NCBI RefSeq assembly: GCF_958298935.1
Contig: NC_084942.1
Location: 18,049,501 to 18,113,500 of the forward strand
DNA length: 64,000 nt
From: Phragmites australis
Taxonomy: Eukaryota; Streptophyta; Magnoliopsida; Poales; Poaceae
Direction of reading: 5' to 3'
Shown: piece after piece, positions 11,406 to 22,185 of the stretch
How the letters are laid out: each line of letters starts with the position of its first letter
Position numbering within the stretch: position 1 is the stretch's first letter
Translations under genes and position numbers: made by a program
The notes under the pieces: model-generated
Told to the model about the DNA's origin: nothing
What the model saw: only the letters and a program-made list of their open reading frames with translations
Database searches by the model: none

Positions 11406-12740
11406 CATACTAGGCGTTCTCTTGAACTTTAGCTACGCACTTCTTTGCGTAGCCCAAGCATTCTTCAACATCCACAACAATATCAGAAAGAATATGTTGC
11501 AGGTCAGAACCACTTGCACCTTCCCTGAAAGACGCATCGTACTGCGGTAGAGCAATTTAAAGGTAACAAGAGTAGTTTGAACAATTGTTTCGACCCCAGC
11601 TAGCATATCATTAATAAAGCGTAGCACTCTCCTCATGGAAGCAGCCTTCTCTTCTATGCCACACACTGCGTGGTAGCTGGAGTCCAAAATTGTAAGGATA
11701 TTATCACCAGCCAGGGAACGAATAGCGTTAAACATAGCAGTGCACTCCACTTCAGTGCGTTCAAGTGCCTATCTACCAGCCATAGTATGTATCACAGGGT
11801 TAGGCGAGGTGTCAAACTCCAGCAGCCACAAAATCCACAATACCTATATAGCCACTGCCAGGAACATCTTCGGTTAACAGAAACAAATTCAAGACCTATT
11901 TTCAATGTAACTCTTCCTAGAATAGACCAAAGATTGGTAGTTACCTTTATAGTCTCCACCTACAACATAAAAAAAAACAAATTTTCAGAGAAAAATAATA
12001 GAGGCTTAAACAACAACTTAGAGATACATATAAACGATGTATAAAGGACGAACCCTGTCATCTAGCTGAAGATTCTGCATGGAGTAGAAAATAGAATTTG
12101 TCCCCTCATCATGTTCAAAATCTTGCACTTGATGGTCGCAGAATGATAGCTGGTCTGTAAAACGGGAATACATCTTTTTTAGTTCAGAAGCAACCTCTTA
12201 AGCATCGGTGGCCATGTGAAGATATGCCTTAGATTTTTCCAACTTCAATGTCTTAGACACAAACCAATCAGAAACTGGATCCAGTTTGCCAATAACACTA
12301 AGACCATGAGACACTATTTTTTGGTACGTGCTTTTGCTGTCTCTCGAGCTATCTGCTAAACCAGCAAACTCAGTTATAGAGTCCGCAACAAGGAAACCAT
12401 TATAGTCAAGCATATGAATTCTATGCTCATCATAAAGGTCTTCAAGAGCAGCGAGCGCCACACTTTGCATAGCATCGTAATCATACCTAAAATGAAGAAA
12501 GCCCGTTGCACTAACTTCAACCATGGTTCCATGATTTTCTCTAGGAGGAATCCGAAACGACACTCATTGAATAAGGAATTGGAATAATAATCCTTACATG
12601 GCTGTACGTGTGTTACGTCATTTTTGTTTAACAAATTTTTAATAACTATTGCAACGTATAGACAAATAACTAGTTAAAAATTACCTTGCAAGCCATTTTA
12701 CGCTTCTTATCCACGCTTTCTTCCCCTCCTACCAGAACTG
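11406..12740 (-). pseudogene. Antisense multi-exon host gene fragment, unknown family
   Basis: Several minus-strand coding-like blocks lie in exon-intron order: 12198-12563 (contains AALEDLYDEHRIHMLDYNGF and KLDPVSDWFVSKTLKLEKS), continuing in a related frame to about 12050 (MYSRFTDQLSFCDHQVQDF), then 11570-11750 (NAIRSLAGDNILTILDSSYH) and, after a frameshift near 11560, a C-terminus with SDIVVDVEECLGYAKKC ending in TAG at about 11411. Composition is that of a helical plant protein; I do not recognise it. Its position behind a truncated Helitron helicase and its opposite orientation suggest a captured host fragment, but a Helitron 3' end was not firmly found. Confidence 0.5.
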
Positions 12741-13003
12741 GCTCCTCCTCCTCCCCACTATGATTTAGAGAGCTACAGTAGTATAAACAGTATTTTGCGG
12801 GAAGGCAAACGGTAAATTGCAGCAGAATACTGTAGCACGAGTACTAGTCATATAAAAATATTGTGTTGCTTTTGCTGTACCACATATGCTGTATCACAAT
12901 GTAGCATTACCGTAATGCTAGATGTTTACGGTCCATTTCTAATCAACGACTCAGAACGGGCAAAGTAACGGAAACTGTAGCCCTATGATTTTGCTCTCTC
13001 TAA
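12741..13003. other. Short intergenic stretch with a small foldback; ends in Harbinger target site
   Basis: GCTACAGTA near 12770 is repeated in inverted orientation as TACTGTAGC near 12830, and CTGTAGCCC occurs near 12975, so one or two short foldback elements may be present. No target-site duplication could be matched. The TAA at 13001-13003 is the left target-site duplication of the Harbinger element. Confidence 0.35.
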
Positions 13004-13009
13004 GGCCTT

Positions 13010-13640
13010 CTCCAGCGGAGTCGGCATTCGGCCCGCGGGCTATATCCACGTCAGATACGGGACGTCACGCGCCCGCAAACGACGTCCAGCAGAGTCGGCT
13101 TCGGGGTGAACAGCGATACGGCTCGCGTTCGGGGGCGGCAAAGTTGCGGGGAGGATGCGGCGTCCGCTTCACTGTGGGAGGCGCGAGTGGCGAGGAGGTC
13201 GTTGGTCCCGCGGAGCGGCGGAAGCGGAACTGGCGAGCGGGTGCGGAGGCGAGGCGGGAGGCGTCGGAGGGCGGCGGAAACGCGGAGGTTCCGGAGACCG
13301 GGAAGGCGACGAGTCTTCCCCGTTGGGCGACGAGTGCGGCGACGCAGATCCGGCCGGCGAGGTGCAAGGATCGCCACCTTCGGTGTGCTCGGCGGCAGTA
13401 GGAGGCCCGTGGTCATCCCGACGGCCCAGGTATGTCCTCGGCTCCCAGATCCACTGCTTAGGGTTACGCGGCGAGCGGGCGGAGGTAGGGTTCTCCGGCG
13501 GGGGTGGTGTTCTTCCGTTTGGTCGGCCACATAGGTTGGTAGGGTTTGTGTTGCTGCAGATCGACATTCGCAGGGGATCGCCATGTGCAGAAATGTTTAG
13601 GCACCCGATCCCCTTTGGTACGAACCCCTAATCGCGTGCA
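13010..13640 (+). promoter_or_regulatory. GC-rich CpG-dense leader region of the Harbinger element
   Basis: This 0.6-kb block is very GC- and CpG-rich and is open in several frames on both strands, which is typical of composition rather than coding. It lies between the left terminal repeat and the ORFs, so it may hold the ORF1 promoter and leader. No TATA box stands out. The promoter role is inferred from position only. Confidence 0.3.
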
Positions 13641-13693
13641 AATGTGGCCGGCACCGACCGGATTGATGACGAAATCTTAGGGTTTCTGTGTGC

Positions 13694-14349
13694 GCATGTA
13701 GGATCATCTCCACACTAGCAAAATTCCCTGTTCTTGGTCTATTTTGGTGGTGACAGACCTGTTCTTGGTGACTGTAGTGTGCTAGATTTGTGCCTTTCTG
13801 TGTCGAATGCAGTGCGAAATAGGTTATAATTGATGAACTTTGGACACCCTTGTTTGTGCCTGGAGATGATGCTACTATGAAACATTGCTATGTGTTTTGG
13901 TTGCAGCAAATTCTGTGACAATAGCTTCGGAAAGTCATGAGCTATTGAAAAAGTTTACTTGGGAATGTGATTTTGTGCACTACACCATTGTTGTCTAGCT
14001 GGGAAAGGTAGGAACAGCAGCGCATGTAGGATCATCTCCACACTAGCAAAATGACCAGTTCTTGGTCCATTTTGGTGGTGACAAATAGTTCTTGGTGACT
14101 GTAGTGTGCTTGATTTGTGCCTTTCTGTATCGAATGCAGTGGGAATTAGGTTGTAATTGATGAACTTTGGACACCCTTGTTTGTGCCTGGAGATGATGCT
14201 AGTATGAAACATTGCTATGTGTTTTGGTTGCAGCAAATTCTGTGACAATAGCTTCGGAAAGTCATGAACTATTGAAAAAGTTTACTTGGGAATGTATCTT
14301 TGTTGCACTACAGCATTGTTGTCTAGCTGGGAAAGGTAGGAACAGCAGG
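13694..14349. repeat. Tandem duplication, two ~328-bp copies inside the Harbinger element
   Basis: The copy from 13694 and the copy from 14022 both run from GCATGTAGGATCATCTCC through TGATGAACTTTGGACACCC and CTAGCTGGGAAAGGTAGGAA. They differ by scattered substitutions and small indels (for example ATTTTGTGCACTACACC versus ATCTTTGTTGCACTACAGC), so the duplication is recent but not new. It lies upstream of both ORFs in the leader or first-intron zone. Confidence 0.9.
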
Positions 14350-14799
14350 CAGTGTTTTAGCAAAGTTGAACCTCACTGCATAGGCTCATGTAGGGTATTT
14401 TTAGCACACTATCCTGGAGTTAACAAAATGTGTAACACTATGCAGTGAGGCTTCGGATCCTTTGATTGGTGTAGGACTGGGATGAGTAGGAAGTGTAGGG
14501 GATAATGGGAATGGCAATGAGGGCTGGCAATGGTACATCTTTGGCCATCTGGGTAGGAGTAGGAGGTGAACATTACAGCTAGTTGTATGGAAATAATGTT
14601 TTTTGTAGTGCAAGAATCACTGCTGTCTGGACACTAGAGTAGGATATGATCTGTTGCAGTAATGACATATGTTGTGTAGGGTACATATGTTGTGTATGGT
14701 ACGTATGTGCAGTAAAGAGTACACCTGCATTGATTGAGTCCCTGCATAGGGCACAAATTAGCACATGTTCCTTTAGTCATTCTGAACCTGTGGTTGTAG

Positions 14800-15189
14800 A
14801 TGGACCGCGCAGTGCTTGTCGCTCTTGTGTCGAAGATGCAGGACCATGTGGAGGAGTCGGCGGCCGCTTTGAAGAAACTGGCCATTGACAACTTGAGTCC
14901 AGAAAGCACCCCGGCTGCCGTGGACCTCAACATGGCACTACTGCATGTGGAAAACATAGCGGAGGACTTGGAACAGCTTGTGTTCCAAGTTGAAGACTGT
15001 ATGCGGGACGTTGGCGTCGACAACCATGGTCTTGACACCGACATTTCAAGCGCAGCAGTGTTAGAGGAAGGGGCTGCATCACAAGACAACGACGAGGATG
15101 ATGTCGTTCAGTCTGACTGGAGCACCGATGAGCTCCTGTGTTCCGAAGATTCAATGTCCATCGAATCCGATAGGTCATGGAGGCTGTAG
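14800..15189 (+). CDS. Acidic 129-aa ORF inside the Harbinger element
   Basis: A complete ATG-to-TAG frame encodes 129 residues. The first ~75 residues look helical (VEESAAALKKLAIDN, LLHVENIAEDLEQLVFQVED); the rest is Asp/Glu/Ser-rich (QDNDEDDVVQSDWSTDELL). It lies in the same orientation as ORF1 and about 340 bp before it, and a splice-acceptor-like TTGTAG precedes the ATG. I do not recognise the family. It could be an accessory transposon gene, an upstream exon-like ORF of the ORF1 transcript or a captured host fragment. No nucleic-acid-binding or catalytic motif is visible. Confidence 0.5.
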   Translation: MDRAVLVALVSKMQDHVEESAAALKKLAIDNLSPESTPAAVDLNMALLHVENIAEDLEQLVFQVEDCMRDVGVDNHGLDTDISSAAVLEEGAASQDNDEDDVVQSDWSTDELLCSEDSMSIESDRSWRL

Positions 15190-15531
15190 TTGGGAACAAT
15201 CCCTATTATGTTGTATGCAATGTATGCACTGAAGGTAGCCTGTAGTTCCTGTTGGTTAATGGATGACATTGGTAGTGTCGGTCTTGTCCTCTAGTTGTCC
15301 TCCTTAAGTCGGTATGTTGCCGTGGTAGTATGTCTAGATGTATGAGACATTTCGACAACCTGGGTGACCGAATGCTATATCTTTTCGTGAACTTTTTGTG
15401 ATGACTGATAGCAGGGACTTATGGTCCAGAATTGAAACATTACATGTGGCCCATTCATTGCTTATTGTCTTGTACTGAACGATTACATACTTCCTACATG
15501 TACTGCTTAATGTCTTGTGGTCAGGGACGAA

Positions 15532-16686
15532 ATGGAGTACGCTGGATTCCTTCGCGGGGAAATGGAGAACATGCCGTGGGATGATGTGTTGCCGCTCACC
15601 GAAGATGCCATCATTGGCACCCAGACTCCTTCCGCGCAGGTGCAGGACAATGAGGCACCCGTAGAGGCGGCAGCAGGTGGTGGCCGTGGCTGCAGTTATA
15701 AGTTGGAGGAGGACCTTCTCCTGGTTGCGGCCTGGTTGAACGTGAGCCTAGATCCCGTGGTTGGGAGCAACCAGAGCTTAGGTGCATTCTGGCACAGGAT
15801 CGAGAGTTACTACAACGAGAGCAAGACATTTACATCAACTCGGAATAAGAAATCGCTGCAGGGGAGATGGACATTCATCAGCACGACGGTCCAGAAGTTC
15901 TGCGGCCACTACGCAAGAGCCCTGCGCACTAAGAAGAGTGGAACGACCGAGGCGGAGACGGTATGTATCTTTGCTGCAGCCTTACAGGACTGTACATACA
16001 CGGTACTGTCTTAAATCATGTTCAAGCATATGGCCTGCATGCACGGTCCTCTCTTCATTTCATTGAACTTGATCGGCAAATACGTTGAAGTACCATACTG
16101 CCTCGGCATTTTGCAGGTCGTTGAAGCATGTAAGATGTTTCAAGCCGTGGAGCATAAGGAGTTCACCTTGCTGCCGTGTTGGAGGGAGTTGCGCAATCAT
16201 CCGAAGTGGCAAGCGGAGTCGGCGCGCAAAAAACAGAAAACCGCACCTTCCGGAAGTCCCTGTTCGACACAACACGGAGGGTCTTCAGCGGGGATGAACA
16301 TACCTGAGAAGGTCGGCGCACATCCTTCCACCTGCAGCCCTCGTGCGAAGAGGCCTCCAGGGCGCACGCGATCGAAAGACGGGGCACGGGGTATGTCTTC
16401 CTCAAGTTCTGCTTCAGCGCCCATGACAGATCTTGTTGATCGCCAACTCGCAATGAAAGAGATGATTGAGAATGAAAGGGCTAAGAGGTTCGCAGAGTTG
16501 ATGGAAGTTGAGCGCAAGAAGCTCCGCCTTGAGGAACAGCGTATGCAAATGCAGAAGGAGAAGGAGGAGCGGGACATAATGAACATGGATATTTCACATA
16601 TGGATGAGGACCAGCAAGCATACTACAAGAGTCTTCGGCAGAGCATCATTGCAGCTCATCGCGCCTCTTCTGGGCCTTCTGCATAA
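15532..16686 (+). CDS. PIF/Harbinger ORF1, SANT/Myb-like protein
   Basis: Two exons, 15532-15960 and 16117-16686, join in frame (GT at 15961, AG at 16115-16116) to give 332 residues. The Myb/SANT-like region runs from YKLEEDLLLVAAWLNVSLD through FWHRIESYYNE, LQGRWTFISTTVQKFCGHY and FTLLPCWRELRNHPKW, the pattern of plant Harbinger ORF1 proteins. A basic, Ser-rich linker and a C-terminal charged coiled coil follow (KRFAELMEVERKKLRLEEQ). In this superfamily ORF1 binds DNA and helps bring the transposase into the nucleus; that role is by family. The upstream GTG at 15517 is not a credible start. An acceptor-like CAG at 15521-15523 may mean an upstream exon. The reading frame looks intact. Confidence 0.88.
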
Positions 16687-16939
16687 AATTCGAGTGGTTG
16701 CTGTAATACCAAACCTGATATGTGTAGTGTTATGCACTTTACGGCTGTTTGTGTATGTTTTTTGTTACGTACTCTTATTCATTTTCCTGGAATTTGAGAC
16801 TTCATATGATGTCCTGTTTACTGCAATCCCGCTTGGTGCCATAATTTTAATTGATCCACTTGGTGCAACATCCACTGTCATGTTTGATCATTTTTTTCGG
16901 TTCAATGGTACAAACTGCCATACTCCAACACAAGGTACA

Positions 16940-17085
16940 TAGTACTTAAATTTCGTAGTACTGAAATTACATGACGATAGTGCATACTACTGAAATTTGA
17001 TACTCCAAACAAAGTACTACTGAAATTACATGCCCATAGTTCATACTACTGAAATTACATCCCCATAGTTCGAAATGACATAGCA
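16940..17085. repeat. Short imperfect tandem repeats between the Harbinger ORFs
   Basis: The phrase TACTACTGAAATTACATG with CCCATAGTTCA recurs about four times with spacing near 30-40 bp. It lies in the convergent 3' region of ORF1 and the transposase gene, so it may form part of both 3' untranslated regions. Confidence 0.6.
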
Positions 17086-17171
17086 AATTCGACATACTTT
17101 CGAAGAAAAACCCCACTACCAAAGGACAACGTGGACCTCATTTTATTTAGTTCACTACATTTACGTTTGGA

Positions 17172-17945
17172 CTACTCTCCGCCATGGAGCTGCCATAGAT
17201 GCTCCACAAGATCTTCACGAAGCTGGTGATGACCCTGCCTGCTAGTTATCATCCCATACCTATGCGTAAAGGTTTGAACAGCGGGTATCGGGGTGTGCAA
17301 CGGCTCCACAGGGTCACCTGAACCGTCGTAGACGTGTTCAGCATCATCATCACCTCTCTCATTTTCCACTATCATGTTGTGCATGATAATGCAGGCGGTC
17401 ATGATGTCATGGAGGGTTTCCTGATCCCATATCCTTGTAGCCCCCCTGACTATAGGAAAACGAGACTGCAGCACACCGAAGGCGCGTTCGACATCCTTCC
17501 GTACCGCCGCCTGCTGAACGACGAAGTGTTGCCGCTTCAGCCCAAGCGGACAAGATATGGGCTTCACGAATATGGCCCATTCCGGATAGATTCCATCTGC
17601 AAGGTAGTACCCCATGTTGTAGTGGTGTCCATTTATTGAGTATTGTACCTGTGGTGCCACACCAGCGGCAAGGTTGTCGAGCAGATGCGAGCGGTGCAGA
17701 ACGTTGATGTCGTTCAGGGAACCCGGCATTCCAAAGAAGGCATGCCAAATCCACAGGTCCTGCGACGCCACCGCCTCTAGTATGATCGTCGGAGAGTTGA
17801 CGTGGCCAGTGAAAGAACCCGACCAGGCTGTCGGACAGTTCTTCCACCTCCAATGCATACTAGAGGCCACGGGTATTCCTTCCCTAACAAGCCACCGCAC
17901 GAGCCTTCCGCAGCAAGACTGGAGGCCTCCTTCGTATCCTTCCAT
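17172..17945 (-). pseudogene. PIF/Harbinger DDE transposase, N-terminally truncated
   Basis: The frame encodes 257 residues of the DDE_Tnp_4 type: MHWRWKNCPTAW, TIILEAVASQDLWIWHAFFG, GSLNDINVL, GYYLADGIYPEW (second catalytic Asp), RKDVERAFGVLQSRF (catalytic Glu) and TACIIMHNMIVENER. Full-length relatives are nearer 400 residues and have an N-terminal helix-turn-helix region that is missing here. The usual first catalytic Asp, just before MHW, is replaced by Ser in VASSMHW. Upstream DNA (17870-17990) shows an imperfect ~65-bp duplication with a repeated CTTGCTGCGGAAG, which may have destroyed the 5' part. The enzyme is therefore probably inactive, although its terminal repeats are intact. Confidence 0.85.
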
Positions 17946-18509
17946 GGCACATCAATCCCTTCCACTACAAGCCACTACTCATTGGTCTTCCGCAGCAAGA
18001 TTGGTGGCCCTGCTTATTGTCCACGCTAGACACAAGTAGAAGGCGCAAAATACTATCGTTGCAAACATTCATTTCTATCTCCGGTCACAGCAGGGGCTGC
18101 CAAACACTTTGTCTACACGCTCATCTCTCAACTGCCATATGTACTGCGCAAAAAAAAATTCAATTCAGATTACCTCAGTTCTATAACACTAATTTGTACC
18201 ATGCTACATGTCCAAATGAAATTGCTACGGTGGCGGTTATGGCGGTTGGGACAAAATCAATTTAATATAGGGGAGAGAAGATAGCGGACGACATATAGAG
18301 TAACTGCTGGAGATGGTTGGAATGAGGGAGGCTGTAATAGTGATACATGATGCTGTAATAGTGTTTTAGAGGATGAAAATTTAGGGTAGCTGCTGGAGAT
18401 GGCCTAAGTCAGAGGAGCCGGTTCGCCCTTAACCCCTTCGTCGTCTTCTTGTCGCCCTTTCGCTTTCGCTCTCCTCTCCAGCCCACAAGAAGCCGCCGCA
18501 GCCGCAGCC

Positions 18510-21500
18510 ATGCGCCCGCTTATCCGAACCGCCCGCTGCTGCCTCAGCGCTCGTGTTCGCGCCATGGCCACGCTTCCCATGGCCCCCGCCGCCACCGCCA
18601 TCTCCTCCTCCTCCTCCCCCACCAGCCCCCTCTCCACCTCTTCGCTCCCTCACCGCCTCCTCCTCGCCCGCTTCCTCCCCGCCACGCCGGCGCCGGCCGG
18701 GACGAGGGGGCTCCGGACGTCCGCGGCGGCTGCAGCCTCCGCCGTCGAGGTGGGCGGCGTCAATATCGCGCGCGAGGGTGAGTGTGCTCTCGGGGTCTGA
18801 AGGGTGTGATGTAAAGGCGGGATCTTGGGAGGGTTCACTCTGGGTTTTGGGCTTGATTGCACTGTTCGAAAGATAGCATTTTGAAAGGTTAGGAGGGCTA
18901 AACTTGGGTAATAATGGTAGGGTTTTGGGAGGCTTCATTCATCGGTGGTGCGCGCGAAATCGAAATGGCTAGTATGTTGGTGTAGTATGAATCGGTAGCC
19001 TTGGGTTGGAATTCCTGAATGGTTGGTTGCATTATTTGGTGGCTTCTCGGCAGTGGAATCGCCATGACAGTCATTGGATCGCATTGCATTGTTCAGACTG
19101 GATGTTGTTAGAGTGGTTATGCTTCAGTTGAATTAGTGTGAACCGAGTGTCGTGATGTGCCACGCTTTGTGTGAAATTAGTAGCTTCTGACTTTTCTGTT
19201 GTGAATTAATTCATTTTCATTGGCCTCTGTAGATGTCGTCAAGGAGGATGACCCGACAAACAACGTACCAGACACTATATTTTCAAAGATCGGCCTGCAG
19301 TTGCACAGGAGGGATAACCATCCTCTAGGGATTCTGAAGAACACAATTTACGATTACTTTGACAAGAACTTTGCTGGGGAGTTTGACAAGTTTGATGACC
19401 TTTGCCCCCTTGTTTCTGTCAAGCAGGTACGAGGTAGAAATTGCTTATAGGATAGCAAATGGATGTCTGCTATTATGTATTCTGCTAAATCAACTGGTAT
19501 TGTAGTATGGCATTAACAAGGTGAATAGCAAGTCCGCACACGACTTAAGTGAAAAAGGGTGAAAACACTATGCTATAGTGTAGTTCTTTTAGAGCTCAAA
19601 ATTTCTGTTGCTTGTTCCTTCTCTCTCATGGCATCTTCCGTTATATTAGTGAATTGAGCACATGTGGGTGCTGTGTGTTTGGTCTCCACTCCAGATTCAT
19701 ACATCTTCAGTGAAACTAGTATGTGGTGGTTATTGGCTTGTTGCTGACTGGTTGCTTCCTGCAGAATTTTGATGATGTCTTGGTCCCTGATGACCATGTA
19801 AGCCGGAGTTACAATGACACGTACTATGTTGACGGTCAAACCGTCTTGAGGTGTCATACCAGTGCTCATCAAGCTGAGCTGCTAAGGGATGGACGTACAC
19901 ACTTTCTTGTAACTGGGGATGTTTACCGTAGGGATTCTATTGATTCAACTCACTATCCTGTCTTCCATCAGGTAACTTTATTTTACCAGATTCACTTAAA
20001 AGGTTTCTCAAGAAAGTTCTTTTAATAAACTTTTAACACACGCAGATGGAAGGCTTCCGTGTCTTCTCTCCAGATGACTGGTCAGGTTCTGGCATGGATG
20101 GGACAGCTTATGCAGCTGCAGAGCTCAAGAAAACGCTGGAAGGCTTGGCAAGACATCTGTTTGGTAAAGCACCTGTAGCTTGTTCCTTGTTATTAAAGGA
20201 GATGAGCAAATAGATCCGCATATCAGCTAAATTATAGACAAATATGGTGTCTGCAGGTGCTGTGGAGATGCGATGGGTTGACACTTACTTCCCATTCACA
20301 AACCCATCCTTCGAGCTCGAAATATATTTTCAGGTTTTTATATTGGATGTATTCAAGTATTTTGATTGTCTCAAGGCAAAGTAAAACATGTTACACAACT
20401 TATGTTGATATGTTGGATCTCTGATTAAGTTTCTCATCTTCTAAGGATGATTGGTTGGAAGTTTTGGGATGTGGAGTCACCGAGCAGGAAATTTTGAAAA
20501 GAAACGGTAGGACAGACCACGTGGCATGGGCCTTCGGACTGGGCTTGGAGCGCCTCGCAATGGTCCTTTTTGATATTCCAGATATTCGACTCTTCTGGTC
20601 AAATGATCAACGGTTCACATCCCAGGTATTTTTACTATAGTTACTACTGGTTATCTAACTACTTAGGGCTGCATGACCTGCTTAATCTAAGTTATTTTTT
20701 CTGCAAAACTCACTCTTTCTGCCACCCTTCTTTTTTATCTCAATTCTTAAGGATTATAAATTTATGATTTTTTAGGATTGAGTGCTTAAGTTCTTAAAAT
20801 AATAATTATGACATTGATTTTAAGTGCTGGTAACGAATTTTATTAATTGGTATTTAGAAAACATGTTCCCTAATGTAGTTAACAAATGATTACTGATAAA
20901 CGTGATTTTGGTCTACGCTTAAAGATTTACAGAACTTCCTTCAGTTAATTAGTTAATACAGTTTTTTAGTGTTATTGCGGTAATATTTACTACATGATAT
21001 AATCTGTGTGTGCGCACAGAATTTACCTCATATGTTGACCTAACATAGGGTTAACAAGAGGTTTCATGTCCATCTTGGTTTCTATTTACTGTCATCAACT
21101 TTGATTTCTAAGATGTACACATTCTTATTACCCAGTTCTCAGAAGGCAAGCTTGGTGTCAAGTTCAAGCCATTTTCAAAGGTATGTAGTCAGTATGTTTC
21201 TTTTTTCTGTGTAATCTACCGTCATCTGTTGAGAAAATAGTTTTCAACTTTTCATCTTGGTATCAATTTACCCTGGTTGACTGTTTATTCTTTCTATAGT
21301 TTCCACCTTGTTACAAGGATATGAGTTTCTGGATCAATGATGCATTTACGGAGAATAATTTATGCGAAATTGTCAGAGGAATCGCTGGAGATCTTGTAGA
21401 GGAGGTATGCGCTCAGTGCTTTTGATGCATTAATTAAGATTGAATTTATGTTAAGCACTTGCCTCAGCTTAGTTGTTTCAAGTTTAAAGGATCCTTGACC

Positions 21501-22185
21501 TTTGCTGTTGTAATTTTGTGTAATAAATGACACTCTTCAAACAATAGCATTAGTGTTAATGATTAAATGGAGCATTTCAGTTCTATAATTTACGATAAAG
21601 CTTCAAACAAGCTTATTGCCCATGTTCCGTTCTCCTGCTGGCAATAAGGTAGTTGTCTTTCCTTGGGTTATTTGTAGTTCTGTTCGCTAGTTCTGGTACA
21701 GTTTTAATGCACTTTCATGAGCTGACTCCTGTCGATGTCCACAGCATACATGCATGCGTAAGGGAAACTCGTTTTGAGGCATGCTAAGGTGTTTTGATCT
21801 CTTTATCATAGACACACTAGCACCAATGCGATGAATATTAGGAGCCTAATCTGTGCATAATCTACTATTAGTAATTCGATTATGTTATGAAATTTGGATG
21901 CTCCTCAAAATCTTTTGAGGTTAAACATTTGTTGTTTGCAGGTAAAGCTCATCGATAATTTCACCAACAAGAAAGGCATGACGAGTCATTGCTACAGAAT
22001 AGCCTATAGGTCCATGGAGCGTTCACTCACAGACGAGGAGATTAACGACCTGCAGGTACATGCAACAACTCCCATGGTATGATTTTAGATGCTATCTTGA
22101 TCTGAGTCTGATCATTTGTACAATTCAATGACAGTGGAATGTCAGGGAAGCTGTGAAAAGTAAACTAAAAGTCGAGTTGAGATAG
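18510..22185 (+). CDS. Organellar phenylalanyl-tRNA synthetase (single-chain, class II)
   Basis: Ten exons: 18510-18777, 19233-19426, 19765-19971, 20046-20163, 20257-20333, 20446-20625, 21136-21180, 21300-21404, 21942-22055 and 22135-22185. All joins use GT-AG and keep frame, giving 452 residues. Residues 1 to about 75 are Arg/Ala/Ser/Pro-rich, a dual plastid/mitochondrial-type transit peptide. The class II core includes [34 protein letters not shown] and motif 3 [20 protein letters not shown]. Residues from about 359 form the ferredoxin-fold anticodon-binding domain ([34 protein letters not shown]). It charges organellar tRNA-Phe. Length and order match the plant FARS2-type enzyme. ATG 18510 is chosen because it opens the transit peptide; ATG 18564 is an in-frame alternative. 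A Harbinger element ends 105 bp upstream. Confidence 0.96.

Larger units (their letters stand above)
13004..18404. mobile_element. Complete PIF/Harbinger element, 5401 bp, TAA target-site duplication
   Basis: The left terminus GGCCTTCTCCAGC (13004) and the right terminus, read on the minus strand from 18404 as GGCCATCTCCAGC, differ at one base. TAA flanks both ends (13001-13003, 18405-18407), the 3-bp duplication expected for PIF/Harbinger. Each end repeats part of the terminal motif internally (TCCAGCAGAGTCGGC near 13084; CTGCTGGAGATGG near 18304). Inside are a plus-strand SANT/Myb-like ORF1 and a minus-strand DDE transposase, facing each other, plus an acidic small ORF. The right end lies 105 bp before the start codon of the phenylalanyl-tRNA synthetase gene. 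Confidence 0.92.

Noticed and set aside
12841..12848. CTAG followed by T as a possible 3' end of the RepHel Helitron
   Set aside because: A TACT/AGTA hairpin lies directly against it instead of about 10 bp upstream, and no matching 5' end was found. Too weak to call.
13051..13631. Five overlapping ORFs of 100-177 codons on both strands
   Set aside because: All lie in one very GC-rich block, are Arg/Pro/Gly-rich and have no domains. Openness in many frames is expected from composition.
18404..18938. Minus-strand ORFs of 77 and 169 codons opposite the synthetase first exon
   Set aside because: They are shadows of the GC-rich transit-peptide exon and consist of Gly/Arg/Ala repeats.
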